From Azospirillum brasilense (lineage in GTDB: Bacteria > Pseudomonadota > Alphaproteobacteria > Azospirillales > Azospirillaceae): DNA of 64,000 nucleotides. This document shows positions 1 through 10,747 of the stretch, in pieces (within the stretch, counting starts at the first letter, position 1; every line of letters begins with the position of its first letter). A program made the translations under genes and the position numbers. The stretch lies in assembly GCF_008365405.1 (NCBI RefSeq), contig NZ_QOKV01000010.1, forward strand, positions 62,001 to 126,000. The letters run 5' to 3'. A model generated the notes under the pieces. It ran no database searches. It had not been told where the DNA came from and saw only the letters and a list, made by a program, of their open reading frames with translations.

Positions 1-459
1 GCCGTCCACGACGATTCCCGCCCCGCAGCCGGTGCCGAGAATCGCCGCGAAGACGACGCCGCAGCCGGCCCCGGCCCCATCCGCCGCCTCCGACACCGCC
101 AGACAGTTGGCGTCGTTCTCGATCCGCACCGGCCGCTCGAGCGCCGCGGCGAGATCGCGGTCGAAGGCCTTGCCGATCAGCCAGGTCGAATTGGCGTTCT
201 TCACCAGCCCGGTCGCCGGGGAGATGGTGCCGGGAATGCCGACCCCGACGGTGGCGTCCGCCGATCCCGTCGCGCGCTCCAGTTGCGCCACCAGATCGGC
301 GATGGTCCGCACCGTCGCGTCGTAGTCGCCGCGTGGTGTAGGGACGCGGAAGCGGGCGCGCTCCTCTCCGGCCGCGCCGAGCGCGATCCCTTCCGTCTTT
401 GTGCCGCCGAGGTCGATGCCGATGCGGATGAGCGAAGGAGGAAGGTCGGTGCGCTTCAT
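1..459 (-). CDS. ROK-family sugar kinase, N-terminal part
   Basis: Reading the minus strand from ATG at 459 gives 153 residues before the window edge, so the C-terminal half is missing. An early phosphate-binding loop reads DLGGTKTEG (about residues 16-24). Further on come GVGIPGTI, the substrate/catalytic stretch IENDANC and a glycine-rich GTGCGAG segment. These match the ROK family, cytosolic ATP-dependent sugar kinases such as fructokinase, glucokinase or N-acetylglucosamine kinase. The sugar cannot be decided because the zinc-binding and C-terminal region lies outside the window. The gene is divergent from the secreted protein at 718. Family confidence is high and substrate is unknown. 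Confidence 0.88.
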   Translation of the reverse strand, partial: MKRTDLPPSLIRIGIDLGGTKTEGIALGAAGEERARFRVPTPRGDYDATVRTIADLVAQLERATGSADATVGVGIPGTISPATGLVKNANSTWLIGKAFDRDLAAALERPVRIENDANCLAVSEAADGAGAGCGVVFAAILGTGCGAGIVVDG

Positions 460-717
460 GGGGAAAATTGCCCTGATGTGTGGCCCGCGTCACAGACGGA
501 CGCCGGGACTGTTGCAATACTGGGAAAGACCGGCGACCCGCAAGCCAAGCAACCATCCGACCTCTCTGGCGACTCTCGCGCCACAGGCTGGGACAAATGG
601 TCTTTGCTCCGGCGATATGGGTTGACCGTCTGTCGGGATCTTGTAGAACCAGCGAAGGAGAGGGCGTGATCCGTCGGATTCCGCCCGTCAATCAGGGCCA
701 CCGGAGCCGGACCAACG

Positions 718-1512
718 ATGAATCGCCAGCGCGCCGCCCATCGCATTCCTTCCTTCACCTTGCGCAGCGCCGCCGCCGTCGGCCTCGCCGTGCTGTTCGC
801 CGGCACCGCGCTGCCGGCCGTCGCCAAGGAGGCGGCGAAGCCGGCTGCTGAAAAAACGGCTGCGAAGGCCACCGCGAAGCCGGCCGCCGCGAAAAGCACG
901 GCTGCCAAGAGCGCCGCGACCAAGCCCGGCGCCTGCTACAGCCGCGCGGAGCATGCCGCGGAGCAGACCATCCGCATGCACACCGAGATGATGGTGGTCG
1001 GGCTGACCTGCCAGCAGGTGAATCCGGACAAGAAGCCGTTCAACCTGTACCAGGACTTCACCATCAAGAACCGCTCGCTGATCTCCAATTCGGAAGCGTC
1101 GATGATCGACCACTTCCGCAAGAAGGGCGGCGGCAACGCGACGCGGCAGTTCGACATGTTCCGCACCGAGCTGGCGAACGAGGTCAGCCGCCGCGCCGCG
1201 GTGATCGGCACCGGGCTCTATTGCGCCAACTTCGTGGACCGTTCCAAAGCGGCCATGGACCTGACGGCGGACGACATCCGCGTCCTGACCGGCGATGAAA
1301 AAAGCGCCGGCCTGATGCATTTGTCGTCAAAGCCGCTGTGCGACGTTCAGGTCGTCAGCAACCCGGACGTGAATTACGACGTCGCCCAGGCCCCGGCCTC
1401 GCGCGGCGGCAGCGCGGCGGCGCCGTCCAAGTCGACCGGCAAGGCGACGGCCAAGGCCCCCGGAAAGCCCAAGGCCCCGGCGAAGACCCAGGTGGTCTCC
1501 GCCAAGCGCTGA
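718..1512 (+). CDS. Secreted Lys/Ala-rich protein of unknown function
   Basis: This 264-residue protein is not assigned to a family. It starts with a signal peptide (basic start, hydrophobic stretch, cleavage probably after AVA near residue 36). A low-complexity Ala/Lys/Pro segment follows (about 37-70). The core (about 71-222) is non-repetitive and carries four cysteines that could form two disulfides in the periplasm. A second Lys/Ala/Pro tail runs from about 225 to the end. The two basic tails resemble histone-H1-like sequence in composition, but the signal peptide argues for export and perhaps binding to anionic envelope polymers (inference). A strong terminator follows at 1591, so the gene is probably monocistronic. 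Confidence 0.8.
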   Translation: MNRQRAAHRIPSFTLRSAAAVGLAVLFAGTALPAVAKEAAKPAAEKTAAKATAKPAAAKSTAAKSAATKPGACYSRAEHAAEQTIRMHTEMMVVGLTCQQVNPDKKPFNLYQDFTIKNRSLISNSEASMIDHFRKKGGGNATRQFDMFRTELANEVSRRAAVIGTGLYCANFVDRSKAAMDLTADDIRVLTGDEKSAGLMHLSSKPLCDVQVVSNPDVNYDVAQAPASRGGSAAAPSKSTGKATAKAPGKPKAPAKTQVVSAKR

Positions 1513-1574
1513 CCGGCCAGTATCGATGGTGATGCCGGAGGTCATAGGCGATCCGGCATCATGCATCGCAGCAG

Positions 1575-1589
1575 TGGCACAGTTGTTGC
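1575..1589 (+). promoter_or_regulatory. Sigma-54 (-24/-12) promoter-like element
   Basis: TGGCAC-N5-TTGC matches the RpoN consensus with correct GG-to-GC spacing. The predicted start near 1601 would fall inside the terminator stem at 1591-1620, so a transcript from here would lack the 5' arm and not be terminated. The livH start lies about 310 bases downstream. This is a motif match only. Confidence 0.4.
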
Positions 1590-1590
1590 G

Positions 1591-1625
1591 AAGCCCTCTT
1601 CACCATGGTGGAGAGGGCTTTTTTC
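1591..1625 (+). terminator. Intrinsic terminator of the 718-1512 gene
   Basis: The arms AAGCCCTCT (1591-1599) and AGAGGGCTT (1612-1620) pair perfectly. The intervening CACCATGGTG is itself palindromic, and a T run follows. This is a textbook rho-independent terminator in plus orientation. Confidence 0.9.
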
Positions 1626-1913
1626 ATGCGATGCATTCGCTATGGTAGAAGGCAAGCGCAAACTTCACGGAACTGACATGAATCGATATTGCAAATTCTC
1701 GGAAAATTGGTATTACCGCATATAGAGTGCGGGTTTGCCCTCTTGCTCTGTTGAGAGCCGCTGGGCTAACGTTCCGCTCACACAACAATCTTGGCCCCGC
1801 GCTCAAGAGCCCGGGTAAGCCAATTCGGGGAGTGGCACTTCACGTGACTGGTGTACGAGCGCGCTTGTCTCGCTCGCCGAAGCCTGCGCATCGCGCCGAG
1901 GCGAGGTAAGACA

Positions 1914-2819
<906 letters not shown>

Positions 2820-2823
2820 GGCC

Positions 2824-4340
<1,517 letters not shown>

Positions 4341-4341
<1 letters not shown>

Positions 4342-5225
4342 TGACGACACAATCCATGACCACCACGCCCCTGCTGACGGTCGAACACCTCACCATGCGC
4401 TTCGGCGGGCTGGTGGCGGTCAACGACGTCTCCTTCTCGGCCAACAACGGCGAGATCACCGCGATCATCGGCCCGAACGGCGCCGGCAAGACCACGCTGT
4501 TCAACTGCATCACCGGCTTCTACACCCCCACGGTGGGCCGGCTGACGCTGCGCCACGCCAACGGGAAGGAGTTCCTGCTGGAGCGGATGCCGGGCTATCG
4601 CATCTCGCAGAAGGCCAGCGTCGCCCGCACCTTCCAGAACATCCGCCTGTTCGGCGGCATGAGCGTCCTGGAGAACCTGATCGTCGCCCAGCACAACAAG
4701 CTGATCCGCGCCTCGGGCTTCTCCATCGCCGGCCTGCTCGGCCTGCCGTCCTACACCAGGACGGAGCGGGAGGCGGTCGATCTGGCCAAATACTGGCTGG
4801 ACCGCGTCCGCCTGCTCGAGTTCGCGGACTGGGAGGCGGGCAATCTCCCCTACGGCGCCCAGCGCCGGCTGGAGATCGCCCGCGCCATGTGCACGGAGCC
4901 GGTGATGCTCTGCCTGGACGAGCCGGCGGCGGGCCTCAACCCGCGCGAGTCGGGCGAACTGGCCGATCTGCTCACCTACATCCGCGACGAGCACAAGATC
5001 GGCGTCCTGCTGATCGAGCATGACATGAGCGTGGTGATGAGCATTTCCGACCATGTCGTGGTGCTGGATTACGGGCGGAAGATCTCCGACGGCGATCCGG
5101 CCTTCGTCAAGAACGACCCGGCGGTCATCCGCGCCTATCTGGGCGAGGAAGAGGACGAGGAGTTGCCGCCGGAGATCAAGGCCGACCTGCCGGAGGTCGC
5201 CAAGCGAGCCGGGGAGGGGGCCTGA
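4341..5225 (+). CDS. livG: Branched-chain amino acid ABC transporter ATPase LivG
   Basis: This 294-residue cytosolic ATPase energises import through LivHM. Walker A is GPNGAGKTT near residue 45. The signature region reads LPYGAQRRLEIARAM rather than a canonical LSGGQ, which is typical of LivG. Walker B is MLCLDEPAAGL and the switch histidine is in LLIEHDM. A longer in-frame upstream reading lies inside livM, but ATG 4341, which overlaps the livM stop by one base, gives the normal family start. The acidic C-terminal tail (EEEDEELPPE) is an extension. Confidence 0.95.
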
Positions 5226-5228
5226 GCC

Positions 5229-5939
5229 ATGCTGAAGGTATCGGGCGTCCACACCTTCTACGGCGCCATCGAGGCGCTGAAGGGGGTCGACATCGAGATC
5301 GGGGCCGGCGAGATCGTCTCGCTGATCGGCGCCAACGGCGCCGGCAAGTCCACGCTTCTCATGACCATCTGCGGCAGTCCGCGCGCCCGCATGGGGCGGA
5401 TCACGTTCGAAGGGCAGGACATCACGCAGATGCCCACCTACGAGCTGGTCCGCCTGGGCATCGCCCAGTCGCCGGAAGGCCGCCGGATCTTCCCGCGCAT
5501 GAGCGTGCTGGAGAACCTGCAGATGGGGTCCATCACCGCCAAGCCGGGCAGCTTCGCCAACGAGCTGGAGCGGGTCCTGACTCTGTTCCCGCGCCTGAAG
5601 GAACGCATCAGCCAGCGCGCCGGCACCATGTCGGGCGGTGAGCAGCAGATGCTGGCCATCGGCCGCGCGCTGATGAGCCAGCCGCGGCTGCTGCTTCTCG
5701 ACGAACCGTCCCTGGGCCTCGCCCCGCTGGTGGTGAAACAGATCTTCCAGGCGGTGAAGGACATCAACCGCGAGCAGAAGATGACCGTGTTCATGGTCGA
5801 GCAGAACGCCTTCCACGCGCTGAAGCTCGCCCACCGCGGCTATGTGATGGTCAACGGCAAGGTCACCATGTCGGGGACCGGTGCCGAACTGCTGGCGAAC
5901 GAGGAAGTTCGCTCGGCCTATCTGGAGGGAGGTCACTGA
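5229..5939 (+). CDS. livF: Branched-chain amino acid ABC transporter ATPase LivF
   Basis: This second ATPase subunit has 236 residues, the usual LivF length. Walker A is GANGAGKSTLL, the signature is MSGGEQQMLAIGRAL, Walker B is LLLLDEPSLGL and the H-loop is in FMVEQNAFHAL. LivG and LivF are expected to form the heterodimeric motor under LivHM. It starts 3 bases after livG ends and its TGA overlaps the ATG of the next gene, so the run is tightly coupled. Confidence 0.95.
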   Translation: MLKVSGVHTFYGAIEALKGVDIEIGAGEIVSLIGANGAGKSTLLMTICGSPRARMGRITFEGQDITQMPTYELVRLGIAQSPEGRRIFPRMSVLENLQMGSITAKPGSFANELERVLTLFPRLKERISQRAGTMSGGEQQMLAIGRALMSQPRLLLLDEPSLGLAPLVVKQIFQAVKDINREQKMTVFMVEQNAFHALKLAHRGYVMVNGKVTMSGTGAELLANEEVRSAYLEGGH

Positions 5940-6298
5940 TGGACGGCGTTCTCGGGTCCTCTCTGCCGGTGTTCCTGGGCCTGACGGTCCTGGTGTTCGG
6001 CGGCTGCGGCGTTCTGACCGGCCAGACCCTGGCCGAGGGCTGGAAGCCCGTGTCGAGCGCCATCGCCTACTCCGTTCTGCTGGGCTTGGGCGACCGGTTC
6101 CTGGTCTGGGGCCTGTTCGGTGGCCAGCTCCTGTCGGTGTATGGATTCGTGGTGCACACCCTGGTGATCGGCGCGATCACCCTGACCACGTACCGCATTT
6201 CGATGGCGCGCCGGATGGTGTCCCAGTATCCTTGGCTGTATGAGCGTTCCGGACCCTTCGGCTGGCGCGAGCGCGTCGGCGGAACGCTCGCCGAATGA
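5939..6298 (+). CDS. Small liv-linked membrane protein (DUF6867-like)
   Basis: This 119-residue protein has three to four predicted membrane helices and ends in a basic cytoplasmic segment with YPWLYERSGPFGW. It resembles small proteins placed directly after livF in other alphaproteobacteria (DUF6867-like, from memory). The role is unknown. Its position suggests an accessory to the LivHMGF importer, perhaps in assembly or regulation (inference). Its ATG shares a base with the livF stop (TGATG). It is the last gene before the livK leader. Confidence 0.75.
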   Translation: MDGVLGSSLPVFLGLTVLVFGGCGVLTGQTLAEGWKPVSSAIAYSVLLGLGDRFLVWGLFGGQLLSVYGFVVHTLVIGAITLTTYRISMARRMVSQYPWLYERSGPFGWRERVGGTLAE

Positions 6299-6367
6299 TT
6301 GCGAATTCCATGGGTCCGATCGCGACCAGGACGCGGGTGAAACTGTCGCACTTGGCGATGATCGGAC

Positions 6368-6437
6368 TATAGTGGAACCTTGTCGGCACCGGCGCCCCCA
6401 GCCCTTGGGGGACCGGTGAAAAGGCCCCGGCGGGGCC
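6368..6437 (+). promoter_or_regulatory. livK leader with two tandem stem-loops
   Basis: A TATAGT hexamer at 6368-6373 is a possible -10 element, but no convincing -35 lies 16-18 bases upstream. Downstream, CACCGG (6387-6392) pairs with CCGGTG (6413-6418) and encloses CCCCCA pairing with TGGGGG. A second hairpin, GGCCCC-GGC-GGGGCC, spans 6423-6437. Neither is followed by a T run. They could protect the livK mRNA 5' end or regulate it, and would allow livK to be expressed above the membrane subunits. Confidence 0.5.
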
Positions 6438-6471
6438 GGCGTACGACTCATAACAGGGAGCCAACGAAACT

Positions 6472-7572
6472 ATGAACTACAAGCTTTCCCTCCTCGTTGC
6501 GGTTGCGGCGACCGCTATGACCGCCTCGGTGGCGAAGGCCGACATCGCGGTGGCGACCGCCGGCCCGATCACCGGCCAGTACGCCACCTTCGGCGAGCAG
6601 ATGAAGAAGGGCATGGAGCAGGCGGTTGCCGACATCAACGCCGCCGGCGGTGTCCTGGGCCAGAAGCTGAAGCTGGAAGTGGGCGACGACGCCTGCGACC
6701 CGAAGCAGGCCGTCGCCGTGGCGAACCAGCTCGCCAAGGCGGGCGTGAAATTCGTCGCCGGTCACTTCTGCTCGGGCTCCTCGATCCCGGCCTCGCAGGT
6801 CTATGCCGAGGAAGGCGTCCTGCAGATCTCCCCGGCCTCGACCAACCCGAAGCTGACCGAGCAGGGTCTGAAGAACGTGCTGCGCGTCTGCGGCCGTGAC
6901 GACCAGCAGGGCCAGATCGCCGGCAAGTATCTGCTGGACAACTACAAGGGTAAGAACGTCGCGATCCTGCACGACAAGTCCGCCTACGGTAAGGGACTCG
7001 CCGACGAGACGCAGAAGGCGCTGAACGCCGGCGGCCAGAAGGAGAAGGTCTACGAAGCCTACACGGCGGGTGAGAAGGACTACTCGGCGCTGGTGTCCAA
7101 GCTGAAGCAGGAAGCCGTCGACGTCGTCTATGTCGGTGGCTACCACACCGAAGCCGGTCTGCTGGCCCGCCAGATGAAGGATCAGGGCCTGAACGCCCCG
7201 ATCGTGTCGGGCGACGCGCTGGTGACCAACGAGTATTGGGCGATCACCGGTCCGGCCGGCGAGAACACCATGATGACCTTCGGCCCGGACCCGCGCGAGA
7301 TGCCGGAAGCCAAGGAAGCCGTGGAGAAGTTCCGCAAGGCCGGCTATGAGCCGGAGGGCTACACCCTCTACACCTACGCCGCTCTGCAGATCTGGGCGGA
7401 GGCGGCCAAGCAGGCCAACTCGACCGACTCGGCCAAGATCGCCGACGTTCTGCGCAAGAACAGCTACAACACAGTGATCGGCAAGATCGGCTTCGACGCC
7501 AAGGGCGACGTGACCTCGCCGGCTTATGTCTGGTACCGCTGGAACAACGGCCAGTACGCCCAGGTCAAGTAA
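6472..7572 (+). CDS. livK: Branched-chain amino acid periplasmic binding protein LivK/LivJ
   Basis: This 366-residue type I periplasmic binding protein captures Leu/Ile/Val for LivHMGF. The signal peptide ends with SVAKA (cleavage near residue 23). Mature features match LivJ/LivK: the start DIAVATAGPITGQYATFGEQ, a cysteine pair at residues 75 and 100 at the spacing of the known disulfide, and HDKSAYGKGLA in the hinge region. A GGGAG ribosome site precedes the ATG. It lies about 170 bases behind the small membrane gene with its own leader, and is followed by a strong terminator at 7645. Confidence 0.95.
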   Translation: MNYKLSLLVAVAATAMTASVAKADIAVATAGPITGQYATFGEQMKKGMEQAVADINAAGGVLGQKLKLEVGDDACDPKQAVAVANQLAKAGVKFVAGHFCSGSSIPASQVYAEEGVLQISPASTNPKLTEQGLKNVLRVCGRDDQQGQIAGKYLLDNYKGKNVAILHDKSAYGKGLADETQKALNAGGQKEKVYEAYTAGEKDYSALVSKLKQEAVDVVYVGGYHTEAGLLARQMKDQGLNAPIVSGDALVTNEYWAITGPAGENTMMTFGPDPREMPEAKEAVEKFRKAGYEPEGYTLYTYAALQIWAEAAKQANSTDSAKIADVLRKNSYNTVIGKIGFDAKGDVTSPAYVWYRWNNGQYAQVK

Positions 7573-7592
7573 GCTGGGGTCAAGTAAGCCGG
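7563..7592 (+). repeat. 15-base tandem duplication over the livK stop codon
   Basis: GGTCAAGTAAGCTGG is followed immediately by GGTCAAGTAAGCCGG, differing at one base. The first copy contains the livK TAA and the second repeats it out of use. It looks like a recent slippage or duplication with no effect on the protein. Confidence 0.85.
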
Positions 7593-7644
7593 GGCCAACG
7601 TCCCGGACGTACGATCTGGTTTCCTCAGGGAAATGAAGTCGTGC

Positions 7645-7675
7645 AAAGGCCCGGCGGGAAACCGCCGGGCCTTTT
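7645..7675 (+). terminator. Intrinsic terminator after livK
   Basis: AAAGGCCCGGCGG (7645-7657) pairs over 13 bases with CCGCCGGGCCTTT, with a GAAA tetraloop between and a T run at the end of the second arm. It ends the liv operon. Confidence 0.93.
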
Positions 7676-7701
7676 GCGTGGCGTGGTGTCTGCGGTGTGG
7701 T

Positions 7702-7953
7702 TCAGAGGGTGGCCGGCTGCGCCGTCATCGAAGGAGCCATTGGAGGGGATGTCGGAGGAGGGGCCAAAGCCGGGGAGCGCTCCGCCAGAAGCCTCTCGGA
7801 GGTGTTCATCACGTCGCGCCAGAAGGCGGCGGCGCGCAGGTTGTTCGCAGCCGTGAGTTCGACGAGGCGGACGCGGCTGATGCGGATGGCGGACTCGCCC
7901 AGTTCTTCCACGAGGCGGGTCGCGAACAGGAGCACGTCGTGATCGATTTTCAT
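7702..7953 (-). CDS. Small protein of unknown function
   Basis: From ATG at 7953 this frame gives 83 residues. The first ~55 look like a real soluble helical protein (MKIDHDVLLFATRLVEELGESA, then a basic/hydrophobic helix with LRAAAFWRDVMN). The last ~25 residues are Pro/Ala/Ser-rich. Small alphaproteobacterial proteins of this plan exist, but I cannot name a family or function. The frame extends upstream without gene-like sequence, so I chose this start. It is convergent with the livK terminator. No strong ribosome site is visible. Confidence 0.5.
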   Translation of the reverse strand: MKIDHDVLLFATRLVEELGESAIRISRVRLVELTAANNLRAAAFWRDVMNTSERLLAERSPALAPPPTSPPMAPSMTAQPATL

Positions 7954-8149
7954 GACGGCATCAACACGGCGGGTCGGCGGTTTGTTCCGCAGGTGCGAAG
8001 ACGGTTGTTGCAGCACCGCTACATCCCGGCTTCGGTATGCGTGGCGCGCACAACGGACACTCGCCAACCGGGGGCGGTTTGGTGTTTGAATGGCCTGCCG
8101 TATCCGCGAGGTTGGCGGGTTTGACGTTTTTGGGTTTTGGAGATCGGAT

Positions 8150-8365
8150 ATGCGCAGAAAGCGCGAAGTCGTCGAAGGCCAGATGTTCCGCAAATTGGGC
8201 CCCGGCGGAGGCATCTGGCAGGTGATCGCCATCCGCAAGGATGGGCTGGGCACCCAGCACGCCCAACTTCAGCGGTCCGACGACCACAAGACTCTGAAAA
8301 CCCTGGCGGTTTCCGCCCTTCTTGACCCCACCCAGTTCGAAACGGTCGCCGAACCGCAGGATTGA
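8150..8365 (+). CDS. Small basic protein of unknown function
   Basis: The 71-residue product begins MRRKREVVEGQMFRKLGPGGGIWQV. Its alternation of charged and hydrophobic positions suggests a small beta-rich domain, and it has no signal peptide. GGAG at 8139-8142 lies a good distance from ATG 8150, supporting this start over an upstream in-frame one. Function is unknown. It stands alone between the small minus-strand gene and the ompA upstream region. Confidence 0.6.
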   Translation: MRRKREVVEGQMFRKLGPGGGIWQVIAIRKDGLGTQHAQLQRSDDHKTLKTLAVSALLDPTQFETVAEPQD

Positions 8366-8787
8366 GCGGGACGCCGGCGCCGGTTCCGTCGGCTTCTTGT
8401 CAGTGACTCCGTGGGTGTGCTGCTCCTGCCGAAGGCGGGGTGCTTTCGTGTGTCTGGATTGTTTGTGCTAACTGCAAAAATACCCCAAAAGTCATGCGCC
8501 TCACCCAATGGGATTAGGAAGAATTCGGCGAGCGATTGCTTTGTTCTCGAAGGAATATGAAGAGTGTGACGAACGTTCGGGTAATGCAGAAATGCAACAT
8601 CTCTGTTCATCTTGTCGCAGAGGACTTGTGACGGTGGGTGGTTGCTGATATCTCGAAGTCATGACGCTTCAACCGCCGACGGAATGCGGCGGGCTTGCCC
8701 GATGAAGGCTGGAGTCTTCAGACATCCGCCTTTCGAACGGTTCGCTTCGACAGCCCCGGCAACGCCGTGCACAAAGGAAAGAAGAAA
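8366..8787. other. Intergenic region before the ompA-type gene
   Basis: This 422-base region is visibly more AT-rich than its surroundings, especially 8450-8620. It includes a perfect 10-base palindrome CGAACGTTCG at 8570-8579 that could be an operator. No gene-like frame is evident on either strand. The promoter of the downstream porin should be here, but I could not identify one with confidence. Confidence 0.5.
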
Positions 8788-9828
8788 ATGACTCTGCGTG
8801 GGATTCTGCTCGGAACGGCGCTCGCGGCGATGCTGCCGACCGCCGCCATGGCCGCGACCGAGGGCTTTTACGTCGGCGCCGGCGCCGGCGTGAACTGGAC
8901 GCGCGACGCCGATCTGCGCTTCGAGAACACCCCGACGGACGCCAGCACCAGCTTCAAGCTGGGCGGCATCGGCGACATCTCCGCCGGCTACGCGACGGCC
9001 GCCGGCCCGCGCGCCGAGTTGGAGTTCGCGTGGCGCTGGCGCAACGCGATCGACAGCACCGACAGCGCCAACGCGGCGGTGAACGGTCTGGGCGGCAAGG
9101 CCAGCTCGCTCGCCTTCATGGGCAACGTGCTGTACGACATCAACACGGGCACCGCCTTCACGCCCTACATCGGCGTCGGCGCCGGTATCGCCCAGGTCCG
9201 TCTGGACCTCGGCGGTTTCGATGACCGCGACTGGGTGTTCGCCTATCAGGGCATCGCCGGCGTGTCCTACGCCCTGAGCCAGAACCTGGCCCTGACGCTG
9301 GATTACCGCTACTTCGCGACGCTCGATCCGAAGTTCGATCTGGGCGGCCCGGCCGGCCTCGCCAGCTCCACCGTGAAGGGCGAGTATCAGAACCACACCG
9401 TCATGGCCGGTCTTCGCTACACCTTCGGCGCCCCGGCGGCGGCCCCGGCGGCGGCGGCCGTCGCTCCGGCGGCCCCGGTGCAGGCGCAGCCGCAGTCGGA
9501 GTATCTGGTGTTCTTCGACTGGGACAAGGCCAACATCACGGCGGCGTCCGACAAGATCATCGGCGATGCCGCCGCCTCCGCCGGTCAGGTGCGGGCGGTC
9601 AGCATCCATGTGGTCGGCCACACCGACACCTCGGGCTCGCCGGCCTACAACCAGCGGCTCTCGCTGCGCCGCGCCGACGCGGTGAAGAACGCGCTGGTCG
9701 GCAAGGGTGTCGCCGCCAACCAGATCACCGTCGAGGGCAAGGGCGAGACCCAGCTCCTGGTGAACACCGGTGCGAACGTCCGCGAGCCGTCGAACCGCCG
9801 CGCGCAGATACTCATCCGCGTGCAGTGA
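8788..9828 (+). CDS. OmpA-family outer membrane protein
   Basis: This 346-residue protein has three parts. A 22-residue signal peptide ends AAMA. An eight-strand-type beta-barrel follows (about 25-210), starting EGFYVGAGAGVNWTRD and ending with the aromatic-terminated LRYTFG. After an Ala/Pro linker comes a C-terminal OmpA-like peptidoglycan-binding domain, with FFDWDKANIT, GHTDTSGSPAYNQRLSLRRA and SNRRAQI. It should tether the outer membrane to peptidoglycan. ATG 8788 sits after AAGGAAAG and gives a proper signal peptide, whereas the upstream extension does not. A terminator follows at 9886. Confidence 0.93.
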   Translation: MTLRGILLGTALAAMLPTAAMAATEGFYVGAGAGVNWTRDADLRFENTPTDASTSFKLGGIGDISAGYATAAGPRAELEFAWRWRNAIDSTDSANAAVNGLGGKASSLAFMGNVLYDINTGTAFTPYIGVGAGIAQVRLDLGGFDDRDWVFAYQGIAGVSYALSQNLALTLDYRYFATLDPKFDLGGPAGLASSTVKGEYQNHTVMAGLRYTFGAPAAAPAAAAVAPAAPVQAQPQSEYLVFFDWDKANITAASDKIIGDAAASAGQVRAVSIHVVGHTDTSGSPAYNQRLSLRRADAVKNALVGKGVAANQITVEGKGETQLLVNTGANVREPSNRRAQILIRVQ

Positions 9829-9885
9829 TCCGGCGGGCCGCCGGCGTCCTTCGGGGCCGATCGGCGTGATCAGGAGCGAGAGAAG

Positions 9886-9910
9886 GGCGCCGCCTCCGCG
9901 GCGCCTTTTT
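9886..9910 (+). terminator. Intrinsic terminator after the ompA-type gene
   Basis: GGCGCCGC (9886-9893) and GCGGCGCC (9898-9905) form a perfect eight-base stem with a CTCC loop, followed by five Ts. Confidence 0.92.
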
Positions 9911-10102
9911 CGCATCTGCGGCAGAAGCACGCGCGGCATTGCGGAATCATGCATCAATTGTGGCATGAAACCTCCCGTCGGCGTATGAGGTTCATACCGG
10001 AAGCCGCACTTTGGTTTGAGACGACCGAGTCCGGCCCGGTCCCAGCGGACCCTGTCCCATTGGGTCGTCCCCACCAGCCGCCTCCGCCGAAGCAGGGTTG
10101 TC

Positions 10103-10747
10103 ATGCAGGTATTGATCGCCGACGATCACTCCATCGTTCGCAGTGGCCTGACCCATCTGGTCGGGGAGCTGGACGAACAGGCCAGCGTGGCGGCGGCGAC
10201 CAGCTTCGGTCAGTTGATCCAGCTGCTGGACCAGGGACCCTACGACCTCATCATCATGGATTTGCGCATGCCGGGCCTCGGTGGGCTGGACGATGTGGAG
10301 GCGGTGGTGAAGCGGGTGGCGCCGGTGCCGGTCGTCGTCTTCTCGATGATCGACTCGCCGGACGAGATGCGCGCCGTGCTGTCGCGCGGGGTGCGGGCCT
10401 TCATCCCGAAATCCACAGACGACGTGCTGGTCGTGAACATCCTGCGTCTGGTCATGGCCGGTGGCTCCTACGTGCCGCCGGTGCTCGGCATGCCGGGAAT
10501 CGCCCAGGCGCCGGCCATCGCGAAGCCGCATGAGCCGAGCGTCTTCGACGGCATGACCCGCCGCCAGTTGGAGGTCCTGGACCTGTTGGCTCAGGGCCTA
10601 TCGAACCAGGAGATCGGGGAGCGTCTGGGCCTGAACCTGTCCACCGTCAAGACACACGTCACAGGCGTGCTGAAGGCGCTCGGGGTGGGCAGCCGGACCC
10701 AGGCGGTGCTTCTGGTCAAGGAATCAGGCCACGACCGTCTCGTGTAA
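10103..10747 (+). CDS. NarL/LuxR-type response regulator
   Basis: The 214-residue protein has a receiver domain (about 1-120) with the acidic pocket IADDHS, phospho-acceptor Asp53 in IIMDLRMPG and the conserved Lys in FIPKS. A C-terminal LuxR helix-turn-helix (about 148-210) reads LTRRQ-like, LAQGLSNQEIGERLGL and STVKTHV. It should bind DNA when phosphorylated. ATG 10103 gives a normal receiver start, and the upstream extension is not family-like. The convergent kinase gene overlaps its 3' end by 24 bases and is the likely partner (inference). Confidence 0.92.
   Translation: MQVLIADDHSIVRSGLTHLVGELDEQASVAAATSFGQLIQLLDQGPYDLIIMDLRMPGLGGLDDVEAVVKRVAPVPVVVFSMIDSPDEMRAVLSRGVRAFIPKSTDDVLVVNILRLVMAGGSYVPPVLGMPGIAQAPAIAKPHEPSVFDGMTRRQLEVLDLLAQGLSNQEIGERLGLNLSTVKTHVTGVLKALGVGSRTQAVLLVKESGHDRLV

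Larger units (their letters stand above)
1513..1913. other. Intergenic region before livH
   Basis: This 401-base gap holds a sigma-54-like element (1575-1589) and an intrinsic terminator (1591-1625). An AT-richer stretch (about 1620-1780) follows and is the probable promoter region of the liv operon. I could not place a convincing sigma-70 promoter. A short minus-strand reading frame at 1624-1806 has no gene-like features. Confidence 0.6.

Noticed and set aside
1624..1806. A 60-codon minus-strand frame upstream of livH
   Set aside because: No ribosome site or recognisable domain, and it overlaps the probable liv promoter region.
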